From CAYVQE01 sp964454005 (GTDB taxonomy: Bacteria > Myxococcota > B64-G9): a DNA stretch of 64,000 nucleotides. The translations under genes were made by a program, and so were the position numbers. The notes below the pieces were generated by a model. That model was not told where the DNA came from. It ran no database searches and saw only the letters and a list, made by a program, of their open reading frames with translations. This document shows, one piece after another, positions 17,438 through 26,308 of the stretch; the first letter of the stretch is position 1, and each line of letters starts with the position of its first letter. The stretch covers positions 1 to 64,000 of the forward strand of contig CAYVQE010000004.1 in NCBI GenBank assembly GCA_964454005.1. The letters run 5' to 3'.

Positions 17438-19132
17438 ATGATGGCAATCAAGCTCCGCAAGATGGTACGCGCCCGCCGCGGCCAGACCATGGTGCTCGGT
17501 TCGCTGGGCGTGCTGATCGTCGGCATCATGATGATGCTGACGCTCAACGTCGGCCAGGCGGTGCACGAGAAGGTCCGCATTCAGCAGCTGGCCGACGGGG
17601 CCGCCTTCTCGATGGCGGTCCAGGAAGCCCGGGCCTACAACTTCATCGCCTACACCAACCGGGCCAACGTCGGCGCCCTGGTCTCGGCCTCCTCGATGCA
17701 CTCGTTCCACAGCATGGCCTCGTCGATCCCGGAGATGTTCCAGGCCGCCGGCTACACCTTCTTCATGCACGCCGGCATCGAGTTCGCCATGTGCTTCACC
17801 TGCTGCTGGCCGTTCTGCTTCTCGATGTGCAAGCACTGCTACCACGGCATCAAGGATCTGGACGCGGCCTTCAACTACCTGGACTCGGCCGACGAGCTGC
17901 GCGAGAAGGTCAAGAAGGCCGACAAGACCTTCCGACTGGCGATGAACGCGCTCGATGCCCACATGATCTACATCTCCGCCAACCAGAAGGCCGTGGCGCT
18001 GGGTGTCTGGATGCAGCTGCTGCAGGATGACATCACCACTTCGCTGCGCGACGAGGTGGCGCCCCAGGCCTCCGGCAACGGCGACGGGCTGAAGTTCATC
18101 AACGCCGGCGCCTTCGGCGCGGCCTCGGGTCTGACCGGCTTGCGCGGCTTCAGCGACGTGTTCGAGTCGGACAAGGAACGTCAGCAGTTCGTGCCGACCA
18201 TGATCGCCAACGGCACCCGTTACAGCAAGACGCGCTTCGGCTTCACCTTGAACGAGTGGTTCGTCTCGGACCGGGGGCTGCTGGAGGCCTACGCCTTCAC
18301 CCACCCCCAGACCTTGATCAAGCTGCTCTACAAGGACGGCAAGCCGGCCAAGGGCTTCTCCTTCCCGATCCAACATGAGGGCCAGGGCCGCACCATCAAG
18401 GACCCGGATGATCCCAAGAGCCGCATCAAGAGCAACGACCTGGGGCCGGACGGCAACACGGCCGCGGCCTACGACTCGGGCATCATCATGTCGATGGGCT
18501 TCATCTGCATCTTCTCCATGATCCCCATGGTCATGACCTACTCGGCCCACGTGGCCTCCGGCCCGGACGGCGGCGACCACGAAGACAGCAGCTCGTGCGA
18601 CGACGAGAGCAAGCACAAGTTCAAGTGCCTCGACCTGGCGGCCGGGCCGGCCGCTTGCTTCGCCGTGTTCAAGCCCGACAAGGACCCGAAGCACAACTTC
18701 GGCCAGCCGGCCGCCTACGCAGTGATCAACCAGGACCTGTCGATGCTGGCCGACGGCACCCACGGTGCATGGGAGGTCGACATGGACACCGACGCCAACG
18801 GCAGCATCGGCATTCAGCTGAAGGAAGGCGGCGACAAGATCGAGGTCAACATCGCCAACCGCGCGGCCGCCTGGGAGGGCGAGGAAGGCGGCTCCGCCGA
18901 TTACGGCAGGGGCGTGGCCATGAGCAAGGCCCTGGTCTACTACCACCTGCCGCGCTACCGGGGCAACGGGTGGAAGGAGCAGCCCAACCTGTTCAACCCG
19001 TACTGGCGGGCCAAGCTGCATCCATTCCGCGAGATGGGCCTGGGCAGCTTCAGCATGGAGCCGATGCTGGTGCTGGCCATGGGCGGTGCCAGTCACTTCG
19101 CCGCCGCCGTCCCCCTGGCCCCGATGCCGTAG
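17438..19132 (+). CDS. TadG-like protein with cysteine cluster
   Basis: The 564-residue protein starts at ATG 17438 behind GGGAGGTTTCCC. Its N-terminus (RARRGQTMVLGSLGVLIVG) is a prepilin-like hydrophobic helix, but the +5 position is Leu instead of Glu. This and the length fit the TadG/von-Willebrand-less class of large pseudopilins. Residues about 118-137 hold seven cysteines in AMCFTCCWPFCFSMCKHC, within a hydrophobic segment. A further hydrophobic segment IIMSMGFICIFSMIPMVM lies near residue 350. A role in an extracellular filament or export structure is inferred from its neighbours. Confidence 0.7.
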   Translation: MMAIKLRKMVRARRGQTMVLGSLGVLIVGIMMMLTLNVGQAVHEKVRIQQLADGAAFSMAVQEARAYNFIAYTNRANVGALVSASSMHSFHSMASSIPEMFQAAGYTFFMHAGIEFAMCFTCCWPFCFSMCKHCYHGIKDLDAAFNYLDSADELREKVKKADKTFRLAMNALDAHMIYISANQKAVALGVWMQLLQDDITTSLRDEVAPQASGNGDGLKFINAGAFGAASGLTGLRGFSDVFESDKERQQFVPTMIANGTRYSKTRFGFTLNEWFVSDRGLLEAYAFTHPQTLIKLLYKDGKPAKGFSFPIQHEGQGRTIKDPDDPKSRIKSNDLGPDGNTAAAYDSGIIMSMGFICIFSMIPMVMTYSAHVASGPDGGDHEDSSSCDDESKHKFKCLDLAAGPAACFAVFKPDKDPKHNFGQPAAYAVINQDLSMLADGTHGAWEVDMDTDANGSIGIQLKEGGDKIEVNIANRAAAWEGEEGGSADYGRGVAMSKALVYYHLPRYRGNGWKEQPNLFNPYWRAKLHPFREMGLGSFSMEPMLVLAMGGASHFAAAVPLAPMP

Positions 19133-19158
19133 CCGGGAAACCGAGCGAGGAGGCAGTC

Positions 19159-20154
19159 ATGAGCCACTCGAACCCGATTTGGAAGCGGTTGCGCCGCCGC
19201 CGGGGATCCGCGCTGGTGGAGTTCTCCATCCTGACCACGGCGCTGGTGCCGCTGATCCTGCTGCCGATGTACTTCCAGGACGTGTTGCGCTTCAAGCTCG
19301 ACGCCCAGGAAGCGGTGGCGTCGACCACCTGGGACTTCGCCTTCGCCGACTACGTCAACAACTCGGCCGGCAGCCTGCGCAACTCCTACGAGAGCGCCAG
19401 CCGGACGCGCTACGCGAACCTGTGGTCGGGCAACAAGAAGGACAAGCCGAGCGACCAGAAGGCGGGCCCCTGGGCCGACTTCCGCTGGTCGGAGGGCAAA
19501 GAGGTGACCTGCAGCGTGCAAAAGGACTTCGCTTCCGATCCCTACAGCTCGCTGGGGCTCGCCAACCTGGCCCAGCACTACCACGACGAGTACACCAAGG
19601 GCGGTCTGGTCAGCTGCACGGGCACCATCGAGGTCACCAACCACTACGTGCCGGAGACGTTCACCCAGGACTTCAACGAGAACGAGCTGTTCGAGTTCGG
19701 CGAAGAGCCGCTGCTGCTCGAGGAGGAGAAGTTCGCCGTGATGGTCGACCCCTGGACCATCCACGATCCGGCCGAGGTGACCGACGGCGACGAGGGCAAC
19801 GACGATTACTACGAGCGGGTGAAGTTCGTGTTCGAGGATCCGATCATCACCTACTGGGGCTTCACCGGCCTGTGGTACATGTACATCCTGAAGCTGCTGC
19901 CCAAGCTGAGCATCACCGCGGCCGTGTGGGACGATCCCAGCGTGGTCAAGCTGGCCGTGCAGCACTACCCCGACAGCGGCAACGTCGGTGCGGACCAGTT
20001 CAAGTCGCGCTCCGTCGACGTCTCCGGCGGCAGGAGCAACTTCTACACCACGCCATTCGGTGATCCGGATCCGGTCGAGGGCTACAAGGAGACGTTCGAG
20101 AAGCGCAACGTCTACTACATGGGCTGCGACAACTTCGGGCCCGACTGCGACTGA
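19159..20154 (+). CDS. TadE-like pseudopilin (second)
   Basis: This 331-residue protein starts at 19159 behind GCGAGGAGG. The N-terminus KRLRRRRGSALVEFSILTT matches the TadE/Flp processing motif: Gly, then Glu at +5 and Phe at +6, followed by a hydrophobic helix up to LPMYF. The rest is an acidic, aromatic-rich extracellular-type domain ending with a Cys pair (MGCDNFGPDCD). It should be an inner-membrane or filament-associated minor pseudopilin. It is 26 bases downstream of the TadG-like gene. Confidence 0.78.
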   Translation: MSHSNPIWKRLRRRRGSALVEFSILTTALVPLILLPMYFQDVLRFKLDAQEAVASTTWDFAFADYVNNSAGSLRNSYESASRTRYANLWSGNKKDKPSDQKAGPWADFRWSEGKEVTCSVQKDFASDPYSSLGLANLAQHYHDEYTKGGLVSCTGTIEVTNHYVPETFTQDFNENELFEFGEEPLLLEEEKFAVMVDPWTIHDPAEVTDGDEGNDDYYERVKFVFEDPIITYWGFTGLWYMYILKLLPKLSITAAVWDDPSVVKLAVQHYPDSGNVGADQFKSRSVDVSGGRSNFYTTPFGDPDPVEGYKETFEKRNVYYMGCDNFGPDCD

Positions 20155-20182
20155 GCCGTTGTCGCCGGGAGGAGATGGATCG

Positions 20183-21016
20183 ATGCAGCGGATGCGCCAC
20201 GCATGGTTGATCGCCACGGTCGCCCTCGGGCTGCTGCCGAGCGGCGTGGTGCGCGCGGCCGAACCCGCACCGGCCGAGCCGGCTCCCCCGATCGAAGCCG
20301 TGCCGCCCGGCCCGCAGGTCAACCCACCGGACGCCGATGAGGATGCCTATCCGCGGACGCTGGGTCTGCCGCCGTATCCGAACGCCCGCCGGGTGCGGCT
20401 CGACGGCGATCTGAAGATGGGCCAGGTGCCGATCGATGCCATGGTGTTCTTCACCGGCGACGACGTGGACACGGTCATCGACTACTACCGCTCCGATCTC
20501 GAGGGCCGCAAGCTGCGGGTGACCGAGCACCACTTCAGCCCTTACTCGGCCTATGTGGGCTTCTACCACTCGCCGACGCAGACCATGCGTTTGGCCACCG
20601 TACAGGGCAAGGCCGGCGGCGGTTGCATGATCGTGCTGTCGGCCATGAATCCCGTCCCGCTGATGGGCCGGGCCATGCAGATCCCCGAGGATCTGCCCGC
20701 GCTGCCGAGCGCGGTCGACGTGGTCACCTCGAGCACCGAGCAGGGCTCCAAGGTCCACCGGACGGTCTACTTCGAGGCATGGGGCCGCCCCGACGAGGTG
20801 CTGGCCAAACTGACCGAGCGCGGGACGGAGAAGGGTTGGCAGCCGGCGCCGAAAGAGCGCCGCCTGACCGACCAGGGATTGACGTTGGTGCAGGGCGGCA
20901 AGACGTGCATCATCCGCGCCCTGCCCGCCGAGAGCAGCGATGCGAACAATCCATCCTCCGCGGTCACCATGGTGGTGATCGAGGAGAAGCGCAAGCAGGG
21001 AAGGAAAAAACAATGA
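20183..21016 (+). CDS. Secreted protein of the Tad-like cluster, function unknown
   Basis: The 277-residue product has a signal peptide (MQRMRHAWLIATVALGLLPS, then AEPAPAEPAPP). A Pro-rich segment is followed by a globular domain starting YPRTLGLPPYPNARRVR and containing VDTVIDYYRSDLEGRKL, and a Lys/Arg-rich C-terminus. The start at 20183 has GGGAGGAG upstream. It overlaps the next gene by ATGA at 21013-21016. The pattern 'PPYPNARRV...FFTGDDVDTVIDYYR' resembles small sensor-like or lipoprotein domains where a voltage-like difference of two sequence strengths is taken, but I cannot assign a named family. Confidence 0.7.
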   Translation: MQRMRHAWLIATVALGLLPSGVVRAAEPAPAEPAPPIEAVPPGPQVNPPDADEDAYPRTLGLPPYPNARRVRLDGDLKMGQVPIDAMVFFTGDDVDTVIDYYRSDLEGRKLRVTEHHFSPYSAYVGFYHSPTQTMRLATVQGKAGGGCMIVLSAMNPVPLMGRAMQIPEDLPALPSAVDVVTSSTEQGSKVHRTVYFEAWGRPDEVLAKLTERGTEKGWQPAPKERRLTDQGLTLVQGGKTCIIRALPAESSDANNPSSAVTMVVIEEKRKQGRKKQ

Positions 21017-21267
21017 AAAGAACGCTCCACTTCGTGATGGTCATCTTGTCGGCGGCGATCTTGTTGGTGGGCCTGTCGGCCCAGGCCAAGAAGGGCAGTT
21101 CCAGCAGCTACAAGCGCTGCATCAAGGGCTGCAACCTGGCCAAGGAGCAGTTGCTCAAGGCCTGCGAGAAGGCGGACACGGCCCAAGCGCGCAAGAAGTG
21201 TCGCACCCTGGGCACCAAGAAGCTGCAGGAAGAATGCGTCATGCGCTGCAAGCGCCGCGAGAAGTAG
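21013..21267 (+). CDS. Small secreted Cys-rich basic protein
   Basis: This 84-residue protein overlaps the upstream gene by ATGA. It has a signal peptide (VMVILSAAILLVGLSAQA) and a mature part of about 57 residues with six cysteines (CIKGC, ACEKA, KCRTL, ECVMRC) and many lysines. The Cys pattern suggests a disulfide-linked small helical fold in the periplasm. It belongs to the Tad-like gene cluster by position. Not recognised beyond that. Confidence 0.72.
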   Translation: MKRTLHFVMVILSAAILLVGLSAQAKKGSSSSYKRCIKGCNLAKEQLLKACEKADTAQARKKCRTLGTKKLQEECVMRCKRREK

Positions 21268-21324
21268 ACCGAGGCAATCGAATCGCGAACCCCGGATCCG
21301 ACCCCCGCTGACGGGAGGTGGACG

Positions 21325-21525
21325 ATGAACGACAAGCTCTTGCAGAAAATGCGCCGCCGGTTGCGGTCCCGGCGCGGACAATCGATGGTGGCCTACGCGC
21401 TGGTGTCGGCCGCTTTGCTGACCGGGGCCACGATGATGGTGGCCCATATCATCCCCGGCTTGCTCGACGGCATCGACGCCTATGCCCGCTCGCTCTACCT
21501 GGGGCTGAACCTGCCCTTCCCGTGA
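21325..21525 (+). CDS. Flp-like pilin
   Basis: This 66-residue protein, last of the cluster, starts behind GGGAGGTGG. A short basic N-terminus ends RRGQSMVAYALVSAALLTG, which matches the Flp-pilin arrangement of Gly at the cut site followed by a hydrophobic helix with Tyr at +6; the usual Glu at +5 is Ala. Size and hydrophobic profile fit Flp-type major pilins. With two TadE-like and one TadG-like gene upstream, it most likely forms or primes a filament. The Glu replacement may affect subunit packing or methylation. Confidence 0.65.
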   Translation: MNDKLLQKMRRRLRSRRGQSMVAYALVSAALLTGATMMVAHIIPGLLDGIDAYARSLYLGLNLPFP

Positions 21526-21606
21526 TCGGCCCGCTTTCCGGGCGTAGAGCGATACCCTCATGCGACCAGGAACGGTTCGCCCGGTGTTCCTTGGGGCTTC
21601 AGCCCG

Positions 21607-21622
21607 GCGGCCGAACGGCCGC
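21607..21622. terminator. Possible bidirectional hairpin between convergent genes
   Basis: GCGGCCG (21607-21613) and CGGCCGC (21616-21622) form a strong stem between the convergent ends at 21525 and 21631. There is no T-run. A weaker 5-bp hairpin lies at 21529-21543. Confidence 0.35.
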
Positions 21623-21630
21623 GCCTGCCT

Positions 21631-23163
21631 TCAGTAGACCAACTCGATCTTGGGAACCGGCGCCGAGAAGCGCTCGGTGCACAGCGTCGGCGGGGCCACC
21701 AACCGCAGGCGCTTGGCGGCGCAGCTCGGATCGAGTGGCAGCTCGATCTGGTGCGGGCGTTTGCGCCGGTAGTGCCCCTCGGCGTGGCCCGTATGAACCA
21801 GGTCTGGGTCCAGGCCCAGGCGCCGGTGCTGCTCCGGGGTGTGGTTGCACTGCGCCGGCTCGTGGAAGGGCTCGCGGTTGCGACCGTCGGTGCAGTCCAT
21901 GTTGAGCAGGTAGGTATCGACCTTGGAGCGCGGGTTCAGGCGCAGCGTGGCGTGGCGGAAGGGCGCCGGGTTGACCAACTCGAAGTGGAACACGCAGCGT
22001 TTGCCCATCTTCAAAAAACCGCGCCCGGTCAGCACCCGCGCAAACCCCTTCTTGGACTTTTCCGGATCCAGCCGCACCAGGGTGATCTCGGCCCCGTCCG
22101 CCGGCACGCCGCGCGGCAGCTGAACGCGATAGCGGCTGGACCGATCCCGGCGGCGGATCGGGATCGGGGCGTTCAACCGGCCCCGCTTGCGCCAGATCCG
22201 CTTCGGACCCCGGAAGCCGCTGACCACCACCGGTGCCCGTGCCCGCCCTTCCGGGGTACGCACCGATACGCCCAGAATCCAGCTCGCCCCCAGGACGCGT
22301 TCGCACTTCGGCGCTGCACCGCCGAAGCCGCGGCAGTCGGCGGCCAGCTCGATCCAGGCCCGCTCCGGCGGACAGCGCTCGGGCCGCCAGCCGGTCTTCG
22401 GATCGCCGTCCAGCGCCAGCCAGGGGTCGGCGCCGCTGCAGGGGCTGACCGCCGCCCGGCTGCGTTTGACCTTGACCAGCCACTGCTGGCCGGTCTCGGG
22501 ATCGGCGTTCTTCAGCGCTAGCATCCGATCGCGGCTCTCCCAATCCCGATCCGCGGCGCCGACCGTCTCTGCCGCCGGCCGGCTCGACATCCAGCGCACC
22601 CCGTCTTGCAGCACCACCCGCCGCTCGATCGCGGCCACCGGCCCGGCGAAGGCACCGGCGGTCCACAGCGGATCGCGCAGCGCGAAGCGCCAGTACCCGT
22701 AGACCTCGACTTCGGCGTGGGGCTGCCACCAGCGGGCCCGCAGCTCGACCCGCTGGCCGGCGGCCAGCCGCAGGCGCACCGCCTGCCAGGCCGCCACCCC
22801 CTCCGGCCCGCCCGCGGCGGCCCGCCGGCGGCGGGTGGCCAGCGGCCGCTCGCGCTCGCCCTCGACGCGCACCACCGCCAGCGCCTGGGGGCCGCTGTCG
22901 GAGTCGGCCGGCAGCGGCAAGCCGAGCCAGAAGCGTCCCCCTCGCTCGCCGGCGGACAGCACCAGGGTCTGCTCGGCGTCGATGCGCCCCAGGCGCATCC
23001 GGTAGCGCACCGCGTCGCGTTCGGCGCTCAGCCCGGCGGCGGTCGCCAACGCGGCCCGCCGGCCCTCGACGCGCAGCGGAGCCAGCCCGGCCGCGGCCGC
23101 CTGCGCCAGCAGCAGCACGATCAAGCCCGCCCAGGCGCACCCATTCGCTCTCGTCCAATGCAT
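21631..23163 (-). CDS. Secreted protein with discoidin-like segment, function unknown
   Basis: The 510-residue protein has a signal peptide (MHWTRANGCAWAGLIVLLLA). The start at 23163 was chosen because GGTGGA lies just upstream, although the frame continues to 23193. A stretch near residues 240-290 (PWLALDGDPKTGWRPERC...RAWIELAADC) resembles F5/8-type C (discoidin) or NADase-type glycan-binding domains, which have a conserved 'DGD..T.W' core. Many Cys and basic residues follow. It is transcribed divergently from the glycosyltransferase run, from a 110-base spacer. Surface adhesion or glycan binding is a cautious guess. Confidence 0.7.
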   Translation of the reverse strand: MHWTRANGCAWAGLIVLLLAQAAAAGLAPLRVEGRRAALATAAGLSAERDAVRYRMRLGRIDAEQTLVLSAGERGGRFWLGLPLPADSDSGPQALAVVRVEGERERPLATRRRRAAAGGPEGVAAWQAVRLRLAAGQRVELRARWWQPHAEVEVYGYWRFALRDPLWTAGAFAGPVAAIERRVVLQDGVRWMSSRPAAETVGAADRDWESRDRMLALKNADPETGQQWLVKVKRSRAAVSPCSGADPWLALDGDPKTGWRPERCPPERAWIELAADCRGFGGAAPKCERVLGASWILGVSVRTPEGRARAPVVVSGFRGPKRIWRKRGRLNAPIPIRRRDRSSRYRVQLPRGVPADGAEITLVRLDPEKSKKGFARVLTGRGFLKMGKRCVFHFELVNPAPFRHATLRLNPRSKVDTYLLNMDCTDGRNREPFHEPAQCNHTPEQHRRLGLDPDLVHTGHAEGHYRRKRPHQIELPLDPSCAAKRLRLVAPPTLCTERFSAPVPKIELVY

Positions 23164-23170
23164 GCTGTCC

Positions 23171-23200
23171 ACCGTAGTTCGCCGGCCGCCCACCTGTCAA
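23171..23200 (-). promoter_or_regulatory. Weak putative promoter for the secreted protein
   Basis: Minus-strand TTGACA (23200-23195), an 18-base spacer and TACGGT (23176-23171). The -35 is perfect but the -10 is poor, and the ATG lies only 8 bases downstream of the -10. Confidence 0.3.
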
Positions 23201-23273
23201 AGGGCCGGATGCGGCCGGGCTCTCCTACCCATCCGGACCGCCGCCATTGACGCGACCGCCCCGGTCGCCGACC

Positions 23274-25016
23274 ATGGGCCGCATGATCCGTCCGACCGCC
23301 CGTCGCTGCCTGCTGGCCGTGCTCGGTCTGGCCGCGCTGGTGCGCCTGGTCGCCTGGTTGCAGACGGCCTCCGCCCCGGTGGCCGAGCTGCAGCGCTGGG
23401 ATCAGTCGGACATGCACCTGTTCGACCGCTGGGCCGGCCGCCTGGCCGGCGGCGACTGGCTGCTCGCGCAGCCGCTGCACCCGCTGTTTCGGTGGCAGCG
23501 CACCGTGGCCACCCAGTGGCTGGACGCCCATCCGGACGATCCGGCCCACGAGGCGGATGCGCCCGCCCGCGCCCTGTGGACCCGCTGGTTCGGGGGCCGG
23601 CGCTTCCACCAGGAACCGCTCTACCCCTACTTGCTGGGGGCGCTCTACGCGCTGGGCGGCCGCGACGCCCGGCCGATGCTGGCACTGCAGGCCTTGCTCG
23701 GGCTGCTGACCGTGGCGCTGGCCTTCGGCCTGGCCCGCCGGCTGGGGGGCCTGGGGCCGGCCACCGTCACCGGGGCGCTGGCGGCGCTGTGCAGCCCATT
23801 GGTGTTCTACGAGCAGGTCATGCTGCGCGCCAGCCTGCTGGCCTTGGCCGCTCTGGCGCTGGCCTGGCTGGCGCTGCGGGTCATCGACCACGACCGGCCG
23901 CGGCGCTGGCTGTGGCTGGGGCTGGGCACGGGGCTGGCGCTGCTGCTCAAGACCACCTTGCTGCTGTTCGCGCTGGGCGCCGCGGTCGCGCTCGGCTGGC
24001 GCTGGCGGCGCCGGCCGGGCGGGCTGGCCCGGCGCATGGGCCTGTTCGCCGGTGGCCTGCTGCTGTGCCTGCTGCCGGCGGTCGGCCGCAACCTGGCGGT
24101 CGGCGCGCCGGCGCTGGGTCTGTCGTCGGTGGGCGCCATGACCTTCGTCAGCTCCAATGCCGCCGACACCCGCCCCTGGACCGGCTTCGACACCTCGATC
24201 CACATGGCGCCCATCCTGGACCGGACCGACGGCGCCCTGTGGCCGAGCATCTGGCTGACGCTCGACACCCACCCGACCTTCGGCTCGCTGGTGGCCCACC
24301 AGCTGGCCAAGGTGGGGGCCCTGTGGCACTGGGTCGAGCTGCCCAACAACGTCAACCTCTACCACCACCAACGCTACGCCACTGTGCTGGCCTGGCTGCC
24401 GGTGGGCTTCTGGCTGGTGGCGCCGCTGGGGCTGGTCGGGCTGGGGCTGGCCTGGCGCCGGCGGCCGCTCTGGCCCCTGTTGCTGCTGGTGGGGATCGGC
24501 CTGATCGTGCCGCTGGCCTTCGTGCCGCTGTCGCGCCACCGGCTCGGCCTGCTGGCGGCGCTGCTGCCCTTCGCCGGCCTGGCCGCATGGCGGATCGGCG
24601 ACTGGCTGCGCCGGCGCCGCTTCAAACCGGCCGCCGCCGCCGTGCTGGGCAGCCTGGTGCTGCTGGCGCCGATGCTGCGGCCCCTGCCCGAGCCGCTGGC
24701 CCGCATCCGGGTGGCCGATCACGTGGCCGTCCACGAGGCCTACACCGCCCCGCGCGAGCGCGAGGCGCTGGCGCGCGGCGACCGGGCCGCTGCGGCGCGG
24801 GTGCTGGCAGCGTTTCTGGAGCAGCAGCCGGCCGGGCTGACCGACGCCGGCACCCCCGACCGCCGCCGCTGCCAGCTGGCCGAAATATTCGGCCAGGTCC
24901 ACGCCCGCCAGGCCGACCATCTGGAGCAGCTCGATCGCGGTGAACAGGCCAAGCGCCACCGGCGCCGGGCGGCGGCGCTGCTGGACATCGCGGCGATTTG
25001 CTTCGGCGACGGATGA
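23274..25016 (+). CDS. GT-C family membrane glycosyltransferase (ArnT/PMT-like)
   Basis: This 580-residue protein has about ten hydrophobic helices. Early on it has RWDQSDMHLFDRWA, a probable acidic metal/substrate motif in the first periplasmic loop, and HQEPLYPYLLGALYALGG, typical of the GT39/GT83 (protein mannosyltransferase/ArnT) superfamily. These enzymes use polyprenyl-phosphate sugars at the outer face of the inner membrane. The C-terminal 100 residues are soluble and helical (TPR-like pair). The start at 23274 or 23283 is uncertain. It opens a rightward run with a lipid-linked-sugar synthase and an oligosaccharyltransferase. Confidence 0.78.
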   Translation: MGRMIRPTARRCLLAVLGLAALVRLVAWLQTASAPVAELQRWDQSDMHLFDRWAGRLAGGDWLLAQPLHPLFRWQRTVATQWLDAHPDDPAHEADAPARALWTRWFGGRRFHQEPLYPYLLGALYALGGRDARPMLALQALLGLLTVALAFGLARRLGGLGPATVTGALAALCSPLVFYEQVMLRASLLALAALALAWLALRVIDHDRPRRWLWLGLGTGLALLLKTTLLLFALGAAVALGWRWRRRPGGLARRMGLFAGGLLLCLLPAVGRNLAVGAPALGLSSVGAMTFVSSNAADTRPWTGFDTSIHMAPILDRTDGALWPSIWLTLDTHPTFGSLVAHQLAKVGALWHWVELPNNVNLYHHQRYATVLAWLPVGFWLVAPLGLVGLGLAWRRRPLWPLLLLVGIGLIVPLAFVPLSRHRLGLLAALLPFAGLAAWRIGDWLRRRRFKPAAAAVLGSLVLLAPMLRPLPEPLARIRVADHVAVHEAYTAPREREALARGDRAAAARVLAAFLEQQPAGLTDAGTPDRRRCQLAEIFGQVHARQADHLEQLDRGEQAKRHRRRAAALLDIAAICFGDG

Positions 25017-25116
25017 GGGATGACTCCCCGAAGCTGGAGTTCCCCCGCCCGGCTGTGGTATCGATTCGCTCGGAGACCCGGTCCATGGGACCGCAACCGC
25101 AGCCGGGAAGGAAACT

Positions 25117-26283
25117 ATGGCCGAGCCGTCCGCAGCCGACATCGAGCTGTCGATCGTGATGCCCTGCCTGGACGAGGCCGAGACCGTGGGCCGCTGCGTG
25201 GCGGTGGCCCGCGGCTTTTTGGCCGAGCACGGCATCGCGGGCGAGGTCATCGTGGCCGACAACGGCAGCCGCGACGACTCGGCCGCGATCGCCACCGAGG
25301 CCGGCGCCCGGGTGGTCCCGGTGACGCGCCGCGGTTACGGCGCCGCCCTGCTGGGCGGCATCGAGGCCGCCCGCGGCCGATTCGTGATCATGGGCGACGC
25401 CGATTGCAGCTACGACTTCGGCGCCCTGATGCCCTTCGTCGACAAGCTGCGCCGGGGCTACGATCTGGTCATGGGCAACCGGTTCCGCGGCGGCATCGAG
25501 CCCGGCGCCATGCCCTGGCTGCATCGCTACCTCGGCAACCCGGTGCTGACCGCCATCGGCCGGCTGTTCTTCAAGACCCCCAGCCGCGACTTCCACTGCG
25601 GGCTGCGCGGCTTTCGCAAGGCCACCATCGAGCAGCTGGATCTGCGCACCACCGGCATGGAGTTCGCCAGCGAGATGGTGGTCAAGGCCTCGCTGCTCGG
25701 GCTCGCGGTCTGCGAGGTGCCGACCACCCTGTCGCCGGACGGCCGCAGCCGGGCGCCCCACCTGCGCTCCTTCCGCGACGGCTGGCGCCACCTGCGTTTT
25801 TTGTTGCTGTTCAGCCCGCGCTGGCTGTTCTTCTACCCGGGCCTGCTGCTGATGCTGCTGGGCGCCGGTCTGGGCGTTTGGCTGCTGCCGGGGCCGCGCG
25901 CCGTCGGCGGTGTGGTGCTCGATGTCCACACCCTGCTCTACGCCGGGCTGGCGGTGCTGATCGGCTTCCAGCTGATGGCCTTCGGCCTGTTCGCGAAGGT
26001 CTTCGCGGTCAGCCAGGGCCTGCTGCCCGGCGGGCGCCGGCTCAGGCGCTTCTTGGGGGTGGTCACGCTGGAGGTGGGCCTGACGGTCGGGCTGCTGCTG
26101 GCGCTGGCCGGGATCGGGCTGGGGCTCTACGCCGTCGGCCAATGGGGCGAGCGGTCATTCGGCCGCCTGGATCCCCAGCAGACCCTGCGCTGGGTGATCC
26201 CGTCGGCCATTTTGCTGGCGCTGGGTGTGCAGGTGGTGTTCTCCAGCTTCTTCCTGAGCGTGCTCGGCCTGAGGCGCCGATGA
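25117..26283 (+). CDS. GT2 glycosyltransferase, polyprenyl-phosphate sugar synthase-like
   Basis: The 388-residue protein begins with a GT-A fold: VMPCLDEAETVGRC, the nucleotide-binding ADNGSRDDS (47-55), metal-binding MGDADCSYDF (Asp94/Asp96) and GNRFRGGIEPGAMPWLHRYLGNP. This is the pattern of dolichol-phosphate-mannose/glucose synthase-like enzymes. Four predicted C-terminal membrane helices follow. It most likely transfers a sugar from a nucleotide-sugar to undecaprenyl- or other polyprenyl-phosphate at the inner leaflet. The start has GGGAAGGAAACT upstream. It is well placed to supply the GT-C enzyme and the oligosaccharyltransferase on either side. Confidence 0.87.
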   Translation: MAEPSAADIELSIVMPCLDEAETVGRCVAVARGFLAEHGIAGEVIVADNGSRDDSAAIATEAGARVVPVTRRGYGAALLGGIEAARGRFVIMGDADCSYDFGALMPFVDKLRRGYDLVMGNRFRGGIEPGAMPWLHRYLGNPVLTAIGRLFFKTPSRDFHCGLRGFRKATIEQLDLRTTGMEFASEMVVKASLLGLAVCEVPTTLSPDGRSRAPHLRSFRDGWRHLRFLLLFSPRWLFFYPGLLLMLLGAGLGVWLLPGPRAVGGVVLDVHTLLYAGLAVLIGFQLMAFGLFAKVFAVSQGLLPGGRRLRRFLGVVTLEVGLTVGLLLALAGIGLGLYAVGQWGERSFGRLDPQQTLRWVIPSAILLALGVQVVFSSFFLSVLGLRRR

Positions 26284-26308
26284 GCGCCCGCCCGTCAGGT
26301 GAGACGGC

